Positions 8,436 through 18,108 of a DNA stretch of 64,000 nt are shown here, one piece after another (the stretch's first letter is position 1; every line of letters begins with the position of its first letter). The stretch lies in contig NZ_CAKMMG010000003.1 of NCBI RefSeq assembly GCF_927798115.1, forward strand, positions 1 to 64,000. Direction: 5' to 3'. The notes beneath the pieces are model-generated. The model made no database searches. It was not told the origin of the DNA and was given only the letters and a program-made list of their open reading frames with translations. A program made the translations under genes and the position numbers. Source of the stretch: Paenibacillus auburnensis (GTDB lineage Bacteria; Bacillota; Bacilli; Paenibacillales; Paenibacillaceae).

Positions 8436-8729
8436 CTAACGCGGAAGCTCAATGGTTTTGTTGTCGCGTGATTCCTTATAGAGCACGATAGTTTTACCAA
8501 TTACCTGTACCAGCTCGGAACCGGACTGTTCAGCCAGGGCAGCACCGATTTCCTTCGGATCATCTGCATTGTTGTTAAGCACACTGATCTTCATCAGCTC
8601 GCGCTTTTCAATCGCTTCCTCAATATGGCGGATCAGATGGTCGTTAACGCCGCCTTTGCCGACTTGAAATACAGCATCAAGATGATGCGCCAAAGAGCGG
8701 AGATAACGTTTTTGTTTTCCAGTTAACAT
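8436..8729 (-). CDS. yhbY: YhbY/CRS1 family RNA-binding protein
   Basis: This 97-residue protein is a single CRM domain. The family signatures are seen: LTGKQKRYLRSLAHHL at the start, QVGKGGVN near residue 22 with the GxxG-like loop, and ELVQVIGKTIVLYK near the end. YhbY proteins bind the 50S precursor and are tied to ribosome assembly; in B. subtilis the orthologue is yqeI in the same operon position. A GGGG ribosome binding site precedes the ATG. Confidence 0.93.
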   Translation of the reverse strand: MLTGKQKRYLRSLAHHLDAVFQVGKGGVNDHLIRHIEEAIEKRELMKISVLNNNADDPKEIGAALAEQSGSELVQVIGKTIVLYKESRDNKTIELPR

Positions 8730-8775
8730 AAATGAACAAACCCCTTAATTAACAAATATTATTACCCTAAACTTG

Positions 8776-9648
8776 TCATTCCATTTCGTCTTCACTGCCG
8801 CCAAAACATTCTATAATCGTCCGCCGCATAATCTCCGTGGGAGCCGCCTGCCCTGTCCAATACTCAAACGCATAGGCGCCCTGGTATATAAACATGCCGA
8901 GACCGCCGTGTATGGTGCACCCTGCACGCAGGCCCTCCTCCAGCAGGCGGGTTCGCAGCGGGTTGTAGATCAGATCGCTGACCACGAGCCCCCCGTGCAG
9001 GAGCCCGGGGTCGATAGGCAGCTCGTCAGGGTATGGAAACATGCCGACAGATGTGGTATTGATGACAATATCAGCCTCCGGAATTATACCGGCAACCCCT
9101 TCCATAGCCGTGCCTGTTACTTTGCCTGTACCCTGCCATGCTGCCGCCAGCTCCTGCGCTTTGTCCGCAGTGCGGTTAGCGATAACGATAGAGGCCGGGT
9201 TCTCCTTAAGCAAAGCGCTGACAATACCTCTTGCCGCACCTCCGGCCCCGAGGACCAGGATACGAGTGCCAGACAGCTCCGGCACAGCTTCCGCCTTCAG
9301 TGAGCGCACATATCCGATACCGTCGGTATTATATCCGGTCAGCACACCATTATCATTGACAATGGTATTAACCGCGCCTCCGGCAAGCGCACTCTCATCC
9401 AGCTTGTCCAGATACTCCATGACTGCAACTTTATGCGGAATCGTCACGTTGACTCCGCGGAAGCCGAGCGTACGGATCGCCTGCACCGCTTCACCAAGCT
9501 GGTCGCCGTTGATATGCAGGGGGACATAGGCACCCGGTATGCCTAGTGCTTTCAGGGCTGCTGTGTGCATCACCGGTGATTTCGACTGGGCGATCGGATC
9601 GCCCATGACGCCAAGCAGCATATCCATGTTTCTGTGATTGCCGTTCAT
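8776..9648 (-). CDS. aroE: Shikimate dehydrogenase
   Basis: AroE reduces 3-dehydroshikimate to shikimate with NADPH in the aromatic amino acid pathway. The substrate-binding motif SKSPVMH is near residue 23, the catalytic lysine is in NVTIPHK near residues 70-76, NTD lies near residue 110, and the NADP-binding loop is LVLGAGGAARG near residue 135. I set the start at 9648 (MNGNHRNMDMLLG) because AGGAGG lies ten bases before this ATG; an ATG 11 codons earlier lacks a good site. The final 290 residues fit the family. Confidence 0.94.
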   Translation of the reverse strand: MNGNHRNMDMLLGVMGDPIAQSKSPVMHTAALKALGIPGAYVPLHINGDQLGEAVQAIRTLGFRGVNVTIPHKVAVMEYLDKLDESALAGGAVNTIVNDNGVLTGYNTDGIGYVRSLKAEAVPELSGTRILVLGAGGAARGIVSALLKENPASIVIANRTADKAQELAAAWQGTGKVTGTAMEGVAGIIPEADIVINTTSVGMFPYPDELPIDPGLLHGGLVVSDLIYNPLRTRLLEEGLRAGCTIHGGLGMFIYQGAYAFEYWTGQAAPTEIMRRTIIECFGGSEDEME

Positions 9649-9689
9649 AGGCACCGATCCTCCTAAAAGTTTTGTTAGCATTACTTCAA

Positions 9690-10817
9690 TTAAATCAGTG
9701 AAGGGCGGGTCAGTACCTTAACTCCCCGCGGAACATGAACAGCCACTACTGCGCCTTCTGTTCCATTTACCTTGATCCAGCCGAGGCCGGAGATGAACAG
9801 ATCCGTCTGGCTACCGCGGCCGATCCGGAATTCATGGCGCTGCCATTGCGGAAGCTTATCCATGTCTGCCGCCACCGGTGGTGTCAGCAGCTCGCCGCGG
9901 TGGTCCTTATACAGGGAATCCGCGCGCTCGAGCTTCGTACGATGAATCTTAAGGGTCGTGCTGATGTAGCAGGTGAAGGATTGCCGCGGACCCTGAATGA
10001 AGTCAAAGCGTCCCAGCCCGCCGAAGAACAGCGTCTGACCTTCATTAAGCTGATAAACTGCAGGCTTAAGCGGATTCTCCGGCATTACCGCGCCAAGATC
10101 ACGCCGCTCCACCAGCTCGCTGTAACGCCAAGGATATACAATTCCCGGCGTATCAATAATATAGTGACCGTCATCGAGCGGGATTTTGACCGTATCCAGC
10201 GTTGTGCCGGGATAACGTGAAGTCGTCAGTTCCTGCTCCAGATCACTGTAATCTGAGATCAGGCGGTTGATCAGCGTTGACTTGCCTACATTCGTTGCAC
10301 CAACTACGTAGATGTCCCGTTGTCCGCGCAGCTCACTAACCGTCTCCAGCAGACGTTCGAAGCCCTGATTGCGTTTGGCGCTGACAAGTACAATTTCGGC
10401 AGTCCGCAGACCATGCTCCTTACAGCGCTGCTGCATCCAGTTACGCAGCTTGTTCCAGTTCGTCACCTTCGGCAGCAGGTCACATTTGTTCACTGCAAGG
10501 ATAACCGGATTGTTGCCTACGAACCGCTGCAGGCCGGAAATCAGGCTGCCCTCAAAATCAAATAGATCCACGATATGGATCACAAGTGCATTCTTCTCGC
10601 CTATTCCGCTAAGCAGGTGAAGGAATTCATCCTGATCGACGGATACGGAAGAAGCTTCATTATAGTTCTTAATCCGGAAACAGCGCTGGCAGATGACCGG
10701 TTCCCGTTCAAAGGCAACCTCCGGGATATAGCCCGGAAGCTCCTTGTTCCCGGTCTGCAGCGTAATCCCGCACCCGCTGCATTTAGCAGGGCGCTGAGTT
10801 TCATTCTGTTGATTCAT
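9690..10817 (-). CDS. yqeH: Ribosome biogenesis GTPase YqeH
   Basis: This 375-residue circularly permuted GTPase is needed for 30S assembly in Bacillus. A zinc-finger with two CxxC pairs (CSGCG near residue 14, CQRCF near 43) comes first. The GTPase motifs then occur in permuted order: G4 NKCDL, G5 SAKR, then G1 GATNVGKST and G3 DTPG. The ATG overlaps the end of yqeG by four bases, and GAGGAGG lies upstream. The gene order yqeG-yqeH-aroE is the same as in B. subtilis. Confidence 0.96.
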   Translation of the reverse strand: MNQQNETQRPAKCSGCGITLQTGNKELPGYIPEVAFEREPVICQRCFRIKNYNEASSVSVDQDEFLHLLSGIGEKNALVIHIVDLFDFEGSLISGLQRFVGNNPVILAVNKCDLLPKVTNWNKLRNWMQQRCKEHGLRTAEIVLVSAKRNQGFERLLETVSELRGQRDIYVVGATNVGKSTLINRLISDYSDLEQELTTSRYPGTTLDTVKIPLDDGHYIIDTPGIVYPWRYSELVERRDLGAVMPENPLKPAVYQLNEGQTLFFGGLGRFDFIQGPRQSFTCYISTTLKIHRTKLERADSLYKDHRGELLTPPVAADMDKLPQWQRHEFRIGRGSQTDLFISGLGWIKVNGTEGAVVAVHVPRGVKVLTRPSLI

Positions 10818-11341
10818 TGGGGTTTATCCTCCTCGTGCCACAATCCTTGCTTGCGAAGCCGTGTGAGTGCAATTTGCTCCACCCGGCGGTTAATTCTTGT
10901 TCCAATCCCTTCGTCCTTAACGGAGATTGGCAATACCAATACAGTGTACAAACCCAGCCGGTTTCCGCCATATACGTCCGTAAGCATCTGATCGCCGACT
11001 ACGATCGTCTGTTCCGGTGTAAGCTCCATCAGCTTCATCGCCTTAAGAAACGGTGTATTGCTCGGTTTGCGGGCCTGATGAACAAATTCAATATTCAGCG
11101 GCGTTGCAAAGCGTGACACCCGGTCCATGTTGTTGTTCGATACAATGATCAGCTTGAAGCCAAGCTCTTTCACCTTCGCGAACCACAGCAGCAGCTCCGG
11201 AGTAGCCAGAGGGGCTTTGGCACCGACCAGCGTATTATCCAGATCCGTAATGATGCCCCGGTATCCCTTCTGGTACAGCTCTTCCAGCCCAATATCAAAT
11301 ACCGTGTTCACCCGGAGTTTCGGAACTAACCTTTCAAACAA
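10814..11341 (-). CDS. yqeG: YqeG family HAD phosphatase
   Basis: This protein of about 175 residues is a HAD-superfamily type IIIA phosphatase. The nucleophile motif is ITDLDNTLVG near residue 32, the motif II region is LIIVSNNN, and motif III/IV is VVGDQMLTDVYGGN near residue 120. It is the first gene of the yqe operon. I prefer a TTG start at 11341 (first residues LFERLVPKLRVN) because GAGGTG sits six bases upstream; a GTG three codons earlier would overlap that site. The physiological substrate is not known. Confidence 0.88.
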   Translation of the reverse strand: MFERLVPKLRVNTVFDIGLEELYQKGYRGIITDLDNTLVGAKAPLATPELLLWFAKVKELGFKLIIVSNNNMDRVSRFATPLNIEFVHQARKPSNTPFLKAMKLMELTPEQTIVVGDQMLTDVYGGNRLGLYTVLVLPISVKDEGIGTRINRRVEQIALTRLRKQGLWHEEDKPQ

Positions 11342-11420
11342 TACGTTCACCTCGATATCATAAAAAAACTATAACATACTCTTTGCGCTTCGCAAATGAA
11401 CCTGCTGAGCCGCTTAGGGT

Positions 11421-13649
11421 TTATCTGCGTGTTCTAAGGCTTCGCTGAAGCCGCAAAGCTTCAGTATACACGCTGCGCCAGTCTTTGTCTTCAATAACAT
11501 CCGGGCTGTATTTCGCCTGCTCGAACAACCGGAGCAGTGAAGAGAGGCTGCCTGCGGCTTCCGGAGTCTCACGGCTCCAGCGGCCGACTGCCTCGCGCAG
11601 GGTTTCATGCTCTTCTTTCAGCATGCCCTTTCTGCGTAAATACCTTACCCAGCGCTCCGTTTCAACTATAACTTTTTGCACCGGTGACAGCGGCTGGCCG
11701 TTACGCAGCCGCTGAATCAGGAAGCGCAGGCTCATCCGGTGCTGCCAGAGCTGATAACCTGCCCAGAGCAGCAGTACGGCAGCAGCTGCTGAAACACTCC
11801 ATACTCCGAGGTGCATATTGCCTTCCGAGGAATCCTTGCCTGCTGCCGGTTGCTGCGGCTCGGCCTTGTCCTCTTCGGGCTGCTCCGGCTCCTCAGTGAC
11901 CGGCTCCTCGCTCTGCGTTAGCAGCGGGACGGTGAAACCGGGGGTCGCTTCCACCGGAACCCAGCCATAGTCTCCGAAATACACCTCCGCCCACGAATGG
12001 GCATCGGCATTAGTGATGGTATAATTATTGTTGACAATGCCCTGCTGCGCCAGATTATCGGGCAGCTCTGCCTGCTCACCCGGGGCATAACCTTTTACCC
12101 AGCGGGCAGGAATATCGAGTGAACGGGCCATCGTTACAAGCGCTGTCGAATAATAATCGCAATACCCCTCCATAATCTCAAACAGGAAACTTTCCACCAT
12201 ATCCCTGCTCTTTTTACGGGAGAGATCCGGCTGATTCGTATACGGGAAGTTCACCTGCAAATATTGCTGCAGCAGGGCTACTTTTTCGTAAGGAGTCTGT
12301 GCGCTTTGGGTAATGCTCTCTGCCAAATCGCTGACCCGTTTAGGAAAATTATCCGGCAGCTGAAGGTATCTCTCAATATCCTGGTTTGTGTAAAGCTGGT
12401 CATAGGTCTGCTTACTCAGCTCCTGTACTGAAACAACGGGAATCTCCGAGGTCAGTACATAGGTTTGCGGATAGGCCAGATCTTCAGTAGAGCCCCAGAG
12501 CATCTCGCTGTCCACACTCCGCCAGAACAGGCCGTTCCCAGCTTCTTCGCCGTCGATTGAATCCACTTTGGAAATGGAATACCCGCCAAACAGCACCGGA
12601 TAATCATTGTTGCCGAGCAGCTTAACGGTCTGCTGCAATGTCCGGGTCTCTCCTTTGGAGGCTGTTACCCGGTCCAATTCTGCTCCTACTGCGGCCTTTT
12701 CCAGCGGTCCCCGTTTAAGCCGGTCGTCATCGCTCCAGCCTTTGCCGGAATACACGCTGCGTGACTCTCCGCGCATATAGGTCCGCAAATCGGAGGTTAC
12801 CGTCATCACCGGCGAATAATCGAAATTAAAGCCTCCGCCTAAATTATTATCATCAAGACTATAACCGGAAGAGGAGCTGCCTGCTGCCGCTCTGCCCCCG
12901 CCTTCCTCCGAAGTTCCTGAGGTTCCTGAACCGGAGGATTTCCCTACGCCATTCCAATCCTGCCAGGCCGTATAGGGATCTGTCAGTGTAGGCCGCACAT
13001 CAGGCATATTAACGCCAGTAACAATCACCAGAGAGAAGATAATGGCAATATTGACCGCTACTTTAAAAGGGTATTGCAGCAAGTAGGTCCAGCCCCGCGG
13101 ATAATGCAATTGGAAACTCCGCAAATGCTGGGTAACCAGCCAGCCCATCCCGGAAAATACCGTCCAGGCAACCTCCTGCCAAAGTATAGATGAAGTAAAA
13201 GAGTCCAGTGCGGCAAAAGCAACAATATTCGCGGTGAGAAACATCAGAATCCGTGCTTTCGAGGAGACCCACCAGGAGGACAGCAGCAGCAAGGCTCCGG
13301 CAGCCAGAGCAAACCATATATATGGAACCATATGAGCTGCCGCATCAGGCAGCCGGTCACGCAGTGCCGGAGCCCAGGGATCAGGGACATAGATCCTGTT
13401 ATACAGGATCAGCCGGTAGACCACGTACAGCATGGCCAGTGCTTCAAGAACCAGCCGGTAGCCCCATTTAACCGGTAAAAGAATTTCAATAACGGCCACA
13501 GCAGCAAGGGTTAGCAGCACAGCCGATGTAGTCGTTTCCAGCCAGAAAGGTTCTGTGAAGGACACCCACTGCAGGGCAATGAGTACCAACCAGAGGAGGC
13601 TGAAGGAATGATGCCAGGATGATTTGATTCCGTTCCACCAGCGGCTCAT
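11421..13649 (-). CDS. Transglutaminase-like membrane protein (TgpA/YebA type)
   Basis: This 742-residue protein has several membrane helices in the first 230 residues, a long extracellular part, a transglutaminase-like domain at about 470-570, and a further helix near 640 followed by a cytoplasmic DUF4129 tail. The likely catalytic Cys is in MEGYCDYYSTALVTMARSL and the His in DAHSWAEVYFGDYGWV. It ends the moxR-DUF58-transglutaminase operon (B. subtilis yeaC-yeaD-yebA). A Ser/Gly-rich stretch (SGSGTSGTSEEGGG) lies near residue 240. GGAGGTGAT precedes the ATG, which overlaps the DUF58 stop. The natural substrate is unknown. Confidence 0.9.
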   Translation of the reverse strand: MSRWWNGIKSSWHHSFSLLWLVLIALQWVSFTEPFWLETTTSAVLLTLAAVAVIEILLPVKWGYRLVLEALAMLYVVYRLILYNRIYVPDPWAPALRDRLPDAAAHMVPYIWFALAAGALLLLSSWWVSSKARILMFLTANIVAFAALDSFTSSILWQEVAWTVFSGMGWLVTQHLRSFQLHYPRGWTYLLQYPFKVAVNIAIIFSLVIVTGVNMPDVRPTLTDPYTAWQDWNGVGKSSGSGTSGTSEEGGGRAAAGSSSSGYSLDDNNLGGGFNFDYSPVMTVTSDLRTYMRGESRSVYSGKGWSDDDRLKRGPLEKAAVGAELDRVTASKGETRTLQQTVKLLGNNDYPVLFGGYSISKVDSIDGEEAGNGLFWRSVDSEMLWGSTEDLAYPQTYVLTSEIPVVSVQELSKQTYDQLYTNQDIERYLQLPDNFPKRVSDLAESITQSAQTPYEKVALLQQYLQVNFPYTNQPDLSRKKSRDMVESFLFEIMEGYCDYYSTALVTMARSLDIPARWVKGYAPGEQAELPDNLAQQGIVNNNYTITNADAHSWAEVYFGDYGWVPVEATPGFTVPLLTQSEEPVTEEPEQPEEDKAEPQQPAAGKDSSEGNMHLGVWSVSAAAAVLLLWAGYQLWQHRMSLRFLIQRLRNGQPLSPVQKVIVETERWVRYLRRKGMLKEEHETLREAVGRWSRETPEAAGSLSSLLRLFEQAKYSPDVIEDKDWRSVYTEALRLQRSLRTRR

Positions 13650-14896
13650 ACTGCAGTATCACCTCCAAGAATGGCAGGAAGATCCTGCAGGGAGCTGATG
13701 CTATACCCCGTCACCCCGCGTGATTTCAGAACATCCAGCCATTCCCCGCTGCCGGCTTTACCGGCTGGATTGCGTACCTGAATATGGGAAGGGGTCATTC
13801 CCCGGCTTTCCGCCCAGCGCATCACATCCAGCACCGGCTGGCCGCTTTGCGGGCTGATCAGTACGAAATATGCTCCTTTCGGAAACATGCGGTGGCCTTT
13901 TTCCAGCCTTGGCACGAGCGGCCCCCGGCCTTCGGCATTGATATCAATCAGATATTGAATCATTTTCTGCCGCTCCGCAGCGCTTTCGGCAGGACTGAAC
14001 ACCTTGGTCGTCCTGTCCAAGCAGCAGAGCCCGATACCGATCCGGTCGCGGATGCCGAAGCCCAGCAGCGAAGCCGTAATGGAAACCGCCAGCTCAAATT
14101 GGCTAGAGCTGCCATAAGCCATGTAACTGCCGTCCAGCACCAGGATGGTCTTAGGCACCGATTCATGCTCAAATTCCTTAGACTTCCATTCGCCGGTCTT
14201 GGCAGTGGCATTCCAGTGGATGCGTGTTAACCGGTCGCCATAGATATAATCGCGCACACCGTTAATCTGTGTTGTCTCACGCCGCGAATGGAGCAGGGAG
14301 GTTTGCAGTCCGGCCAGCCGTGATCTGCGTTCATACAGTTGCCAGCGCGGCACGAATACTGCGCGGGGGAGCACACGGAACTGCCCTTCGGCCTTGAATG
14401 TGCCTTTATGCTCTACCAGGCCGAAGATATCCTCAGCAATAATATCCGTATTCTCGAACGTGTAGCTGCCCCGCTCCAGTGACGGTGTCTGAAACAGCAG
14501 CTCTCCCTGGCCTCTCAGGCTGGGGACCAGACTCTCTTCAAATACCCAGGACTCGCCGTTATGGCGCTTCAGAATTTCTCTGACCACTACATACGGCAAC
14601 GGCAGAAAGCCCGGAATGGTGATGTTCAGCTTCACACGCAGATAGCCGCCTGCGTAGAGCAGCTCGGGCTTCTCCTGCTCCGAATACAGGCTGCGTGTAC
14701 CTTTGGCCCGCCGGACTCCGCCGAGGGCTCCGATAACCAAATAAAGAATGAGCACGGAGACCATAATGAACAGCATGAATGAGGTCTTGCCGCCCTGAAA
14801 CAGCACATAGAGCAGCGTAACAGCCCAAACTGCGAGTATGCCGGCGAATTTTCGTGGCTGGATGACAGCGGCCGCCCCAGACAGATAACTCTTCAT
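13646..14896 (-). CDS. DUF58 domain protein (YeaD-like)
   Basis: This 416-residue protein starts with two membrane helices (about residues 15-60) and carries the DUF58 core near residues 195-240, marked by the sequence GVRDYIYGDRLTRIHWNATA. The C-terminal half resembles a von Willebrand A fold (TILVLDGS near residue 250). DUF58 proteins are regularly found with MoxR ATPases, and the pair is thought to act in maturation of a membrane complex. It overlaps the downstream transglutaminase gene by four bases and follows moxR by two bases. Confidence 0.9.
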   Translation of the reverse strand: MKSYLSGAAAVIQPRKFAGILAVWAVTLLYVLFQGGKTSFMLFIMVSVLILYLVIGALGGVRRAKGTRSLYSEQEKPELLYAGGYLRVKLNITIPGFLPLPYVVVREILKRHNGESWVFEESLVPSLRGQGELLFQTPSLERGSYTFENTDIIAEDIFGLVEHKGTFKAEGQFRVLPRAVFVPRWQLYERRSRLAGLQTSLLHSRRETTQINGVRDYIYGDRLTRIHWNATAKTGEWKSKEFEHESVPKTILVLDGSYMAYGSSSQFELAVSITASLLGFGIRDRIGIGLCCLDRTTKVFSPAESAAERQKMIQYLIDINAEGRGPLVPRLEKGHRMFPKGAYFVLISPQSGQPVLDVMRWAESRGMTPSHIQVRNPAGKAGSGEWLDVLKSRGVTGYSISSLQDLPAILGGDTAV

Positions 14897-14898
14897 CT

Positions 14899-15855
14899 TT
14901 ATTGCCTCATCGTAACTGGCACACGGATGCTCTGCAGCAGCTTCTGAAGCAGGGATTCCACACTCACATTGTCGAGCCGTGATTCCGGACGGAGAATGAT
15001 GCGGTGTCCCAGGGCGTATGGGGCCAGGATCTTCACATCATCCGGCAGCACATAATCACGTTCCTGCAGGAAGGCGTAGGCTTTGCAGGCCATCATGAAT
15101 GACAGCGAGGCCCGCGGGCTCGCACCCAGCAGCACCAGCGGATGCTCCCGGGTCTGACGCACGATATCCAGCAGATAATTCAGCACCGGATCACTGACGT
15201 ACACCTCACGAATTTCCTCTTGAATAACAGCGATCTGCTCCATGCCCGTAACCGGCGTGAGCTTGTCCACCGGCTGTCCGTTCTGGTGGCTCAGCAGCAG
15301 ATTCTTCTCGGTCTCGCTATCCGGATAACCAAGGCTGATCCGCAGCATAAAGCGGTCAAGCTGGGCTTCCGGCAGTGTATATGTGCCTTCGAAATCAATC
15401 GGGTTCTGGGTTGCACAGAGCATGAAGGGATGCGGAAGCGGATAGGTCTCGCCGTCCACCGTTACATTCCGTTCCTCCATGACCTCAAGCAGCGCCGACT
15501 GCGTCTTGGTCGTAGCCCGGTTAATTTCATCGGCCAACAGAATGTTGGTCATGACCGGACCGGGCCGGAAATGGAACATTTCATCCCGGGGATGATAGAC
15601 GGATACCCCGGTAATATCGCTTGGCAGAATATCCGGATTGCATTGAATCCGCCGGTAATCGCCGGACATGGACCGTGACAACGCCCGTATCAGCTGGGTT
15701 TTGCCGGTTCCCGGCACATCCTCAATCAGGACATGTCCACCAGCCAAGAGTGCCGTGAGCAGGAGTTCAATTTCAAATGTTTTGCCGAGTATGCAGGATT
15801 CCAGATTAGAGCGCACAGCCTTCATAATTTGCGTTGATTCTTGACGTACGGGCAT
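14899..15855 (-). CDS. MoxR family AAA+ ATPase
   Basis: This 318-residue MoxR-type AAA+ ATPase shows Walker A at about residues 43-50 (VPGTGKTQ), Walker B with ILLADEINRA near 105, and sensor I at ATQNP near 148. A C-terminal lid follows with PRASLSFMMACKAYAF. MoxR proteins act as chaperones for partner proteins with VWA/DUF58 domains. The gene leads the three-gene operon with DUF58 and the transglutaminase. The ATG has GGAGGT about eleven bases upstream. The 276 bases upstream of it hold an AT-rich promoter region and the chemoreceptor terminator, nothing else. Confidence 0.93.
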   Translation of the reverse strand: MPVRQESTQIMKAVRSNLESCILGKTFEIELLLTALLAGGHVLIEDVPGTGKTQLIRALSRSMSGDYRRIQCNPDILPSDITGVSVYHPRDEMFHFRPGPVMTNILLADEINRATTKTQSALLEVMEERNVTVDGETYPLPHPFMLCATQNPIDFEGTYTLPEAQLDRFMLRISLGYPDSETEKNLLLSHQNGQPVDKLTPVTGMEQIAVIQEEIREVYVSDPVLNYLLDIVRQTREHPLVLLGASPRASLSFMMACKAYAFLQERDYVLPDDVKILAPYALGHRIILRPESRLDNVSVESLLQKLLQSIRVPVTMRQ

Positions 15856-16070
15856 ATATGGTAGACCTCCTATGTCAGAATAAGCAGTAATAATTATATT
15901 TTACATGATTATGGGACCCAAAGTACATTATTGAAGGAGATGAAAATGCATATATCCAAACATATAGCCCGTTTTACAAATATGAGTAGCTAAACCGCTT
16001 ATTTCTTGTAATATATTACAAAAATCAATCCGGCATACTTCCTATATCCCCAGCAAATAGTCAGTAAGCC

Positions 16071-16120
16071 AAAACACAGGGCAGCACTCTCCCGTAATCT
16101 GGAGAAGCACTGCCCTGTTT
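16071..16120 (-). terminator. Rho-independent terminator of the chemoreceptor gene
   Basis: ACAGGGCAG pairs with CTGCCCTGT, with a further CTCC/GGAG pairing towards the loop. On the minus strand the stem is followed by a short T run. It lies directly after the chemoreceptor stop codon. Confidence 0.75.
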
Positions 16121-16131
16121 CAGCCATTCTC

Positions 16132-17628
16132 TTAATTCTTTTGATTTTGGTCGCTTACCAGTTCGTTCAAGCTTACTATTAGCCCTTCAAGCTGTTTGAA
16201 GCTGCCTACCATGTTATCAGTCATCCGGCGCTGTTCTTCCACACCGGCCAGGATTTCTTCTGTAGCAGCACTGGACTGCTCGGTAACACTGGAGAACTCT
16301 GTTATTTCGCTTACCACTTTTTCCGAGAAATGCTTCATGCCGGCTGAGCTTTGCTCCACTTCACCAGCTTGGGCCAGCACCTTTTGGGCGTTGAGCTGAA
16401 TCGACTGAAATACTGCTTCCGTCCGCTGCACCGACTCCTGTCCGGTCTGCAGAATACTGCGGCTCTGTTCAAACTGTGCGATCAATGTCTGTGTCTGCTG
16501 CTGCAGGCCCGCAATTACTTCACTGATAGAATCGGCTGTCTTGCCGGAACTTTCGGCCAGCTTCCGCACCTCTCCGGCGACCACCGCGAAACCGCGGCCA
16601 TGTTCACCTGCACGGGCAGCTTCAATGGACGCATTAAGGGCAAGCAGATTAGTCTGCCTGGAGATCTGCATAATTCCTTCAAGCATTTCATTGATATCCA
16701 GGCTGCGCTGGCTGAATTCCTGCATCTGTGTGGAGGTAATATCCATCGTTTGAGTAAGCTCTGAGATATGACCCGCCAGCATTGTGACGTTGCCGCTGCC
16801 CTGCTCACTGACCGCAGCAGTCGCTTCTGACAGCTCCTTCATCTCCTGGGAATAGCCGGCAACATCGCGGATATGCTGGTCCGAAACTGCAATCGCTTCC
16901 GTGATTTCTCCTATACTGGTTGCCTGATACTCAATACCCTTGGAAACCTCCTGGAATCCGATTGCCACTTCGCTTGTTATTGCCCCCGTCATTTCTACTT
17001 CTTCTTTGAATCTGCCTGTGAATTCGTAAAGACCGTCCACCGCAGTTTTTACTCGGCTGAGCAGGTACTCTACCTGACTTCCAGCTGTTTCCACCTGTTG
17101 CCGCTGGCGTTCGCTTTGAACCTCCAGTTTTAGGTTGAGGTAAGAAACGACCAGCAGTACGACGCTGATTATGAGATACAGCCCTAAGCTTGTAATATAG
17201 ATCATCAGTTTGCTGTCAGTACCTGAGACTTCAGCTCCGCTTAACAGCTGGACCAGAATATTAACAGCACTCACAGCTGCTGAAACCGCATAATATTTAT
17301 AGTGCGGATAGAGCAGCAGCAGAGAACTGAGCAGCAATACCACCAAACTATTCACAGAGCTTAAGGTTAAATAGAAAGCCATCAAGGTTAGGACTGCTGT
17401 AATAATCCATGGAATAACAAGTACGCCTTTTCGTTTCCAATTGCATGCAGTTAGTCCCACTGCCAGCGGAACAGCGACTGCGCTTGTACCCCAAAGCTTG
17501 GGAATCTGAAAGGCAAGAATCACCCCAACCACAGTTACTACCCAAAAAATAGTAATAATAATTTTGTTTCTCATCCAGAATAATTCAGTTTTACGTTCAT
17601 TCTGCAACCTCTGCACGTCCCCTGTCAT
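16132..17628 (-). CDS. Methyl-accepting chemotaxis protein with polytopic membrane input
   Basis: This 498-residue chemoreceptor has about six membrane helices in residues 20-185 and no extracellular sensor domain of Cache or four-helix type. The cytoplasmic part follows directly, with the highly conserved hairpin tip near residues 335-375 ([20 protein letters not shown], then [12 protein letters not shown]). The membrane part itself must sense the signal, or a partner does. The start is uncertain: the ATG at 17628 has only a weak ribosome binding site, and a second ATG lies 18 codons on. No other chemotaxis genes are adjacent. Confidence 0.88.
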   Translation of the reverse strand: MTGDVQRLQNERKTELFWMRNKIIITIFWVVTVVGVILAFQIPKLWGTSAVAVPLAVGLTACNWKRKGVLVIPWIITAVLTLMAFYLTLSSVNSLVVLLLSSLLLLYPHYKYYAVSAAVSAVNILVQLLSGAEVSGTDSKLMIYITSLGLYLIISVVLLVVSYLNLKLEVQSERQRQQVETAGSQVEYLLSRVKTAVDGLYEFTGRFKEEVEMTGAITSEVAIGFQEVSKGIEYQATSIGEITEAIAVSDQHIRDVAGYSQEMKELSEATAAVSEQGSGNVTMLAGHISELTQTMDITSTQMQEFSQRSLDINEMLEGIMQISRQTNLLALNASIEAARAGEHGRGFAVVAGEVRKLAESSGKTADSISEVIAGLQQQTQTLIAQFEQSRSILQTGQESVQRTEAVFQSIQLNAQKVLAQAGEVEQSSAGMKHFSEKVVSEITEFSSVTEQSSAATEEILAGVEEQRRMTDNMVGSFKQLEGLIVSLNELVSDQNQKN

Positions 17629-17693
17629 TTTTATATTACCCAGAGTTTATATCGTCAATATTCGACAATTTATTTATATCCTAGATAAGGCGC

Positions 17694-17722
17694 AGCAAAA
17701 AAAGACCGCCTTCACAGCGGTC
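17694..17722 (-). terminator. Terminator of the spoVA operon
   Basis: GACCGC pairs with GCGGTC around a seven-base loop; on the minus strand it is followed by seven T. It lies 36 bases after the spoVAE stop codon. Confidence 0.85.
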
Positions 17723-17757
17723 ATCGTAAACAACAGTTCCTGCCTGATCAAAAAGCT

Positions 17758-18108
17758 CTAACCCTTCGGTCTTACGACTAGCGCTGCCAGAAAGGAAAAG
17801 ACAATTGCCGAGGAGATCCCGGCACTGGTCACATCGAAAATGCCTGTTACCACACCAACCCAGCCATCCCGTTCCAATTCCGTTAATGCACCATGCACCA
17901 GGGAGTTCCCGAAGCTCGTAATTGGTACACTAGCTCCGGCACCGGCAAATTTAACAAGCGGATCGTATAGTCCGAACGCGTCGGCTACCGCACCTGCCAC
18001 TACGAGTGTACTCATCGTGTGGGCCGGGGTCAGCGCGAGCACATCGAACATCAATTGGCCGATCACACAAATTGCCCCGCCAATGAGAAACGCCCATAAA
18101 TAGATCAC
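17758..18108 (-). CDS. spoVAE: Stage V sporulation protein AE (SpoVAEb)
   Basis: This 116-residue membrane protein has about four helices and resembles SpoVAC, as SpoVAE normally does (GGAICVIGQLMFDVLALTPAHT, and GAGASVPITSFGNSLVHGAL in the middle). SpoVA proteins form the inner-membrane channel that moves calcium-dipicolinate into the forespore and out at germination. The GTG start overlaps the spoVAD stop codon, and GGAGGTGAAG is upstream. It is the last gene of the operon, before a strong terminator. Confidence 0.95.
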   Translation of the reverse strand: MIYLWAFLIGGAICVIGQLMFDVLALTPAHTMSTLVVAGAVADAFGLYDPLVKFAGAGASVPITSFGNSLVHGALTELERDGWVGVVTGIFDVTSAGISSAIVFSFLAALVVRPKG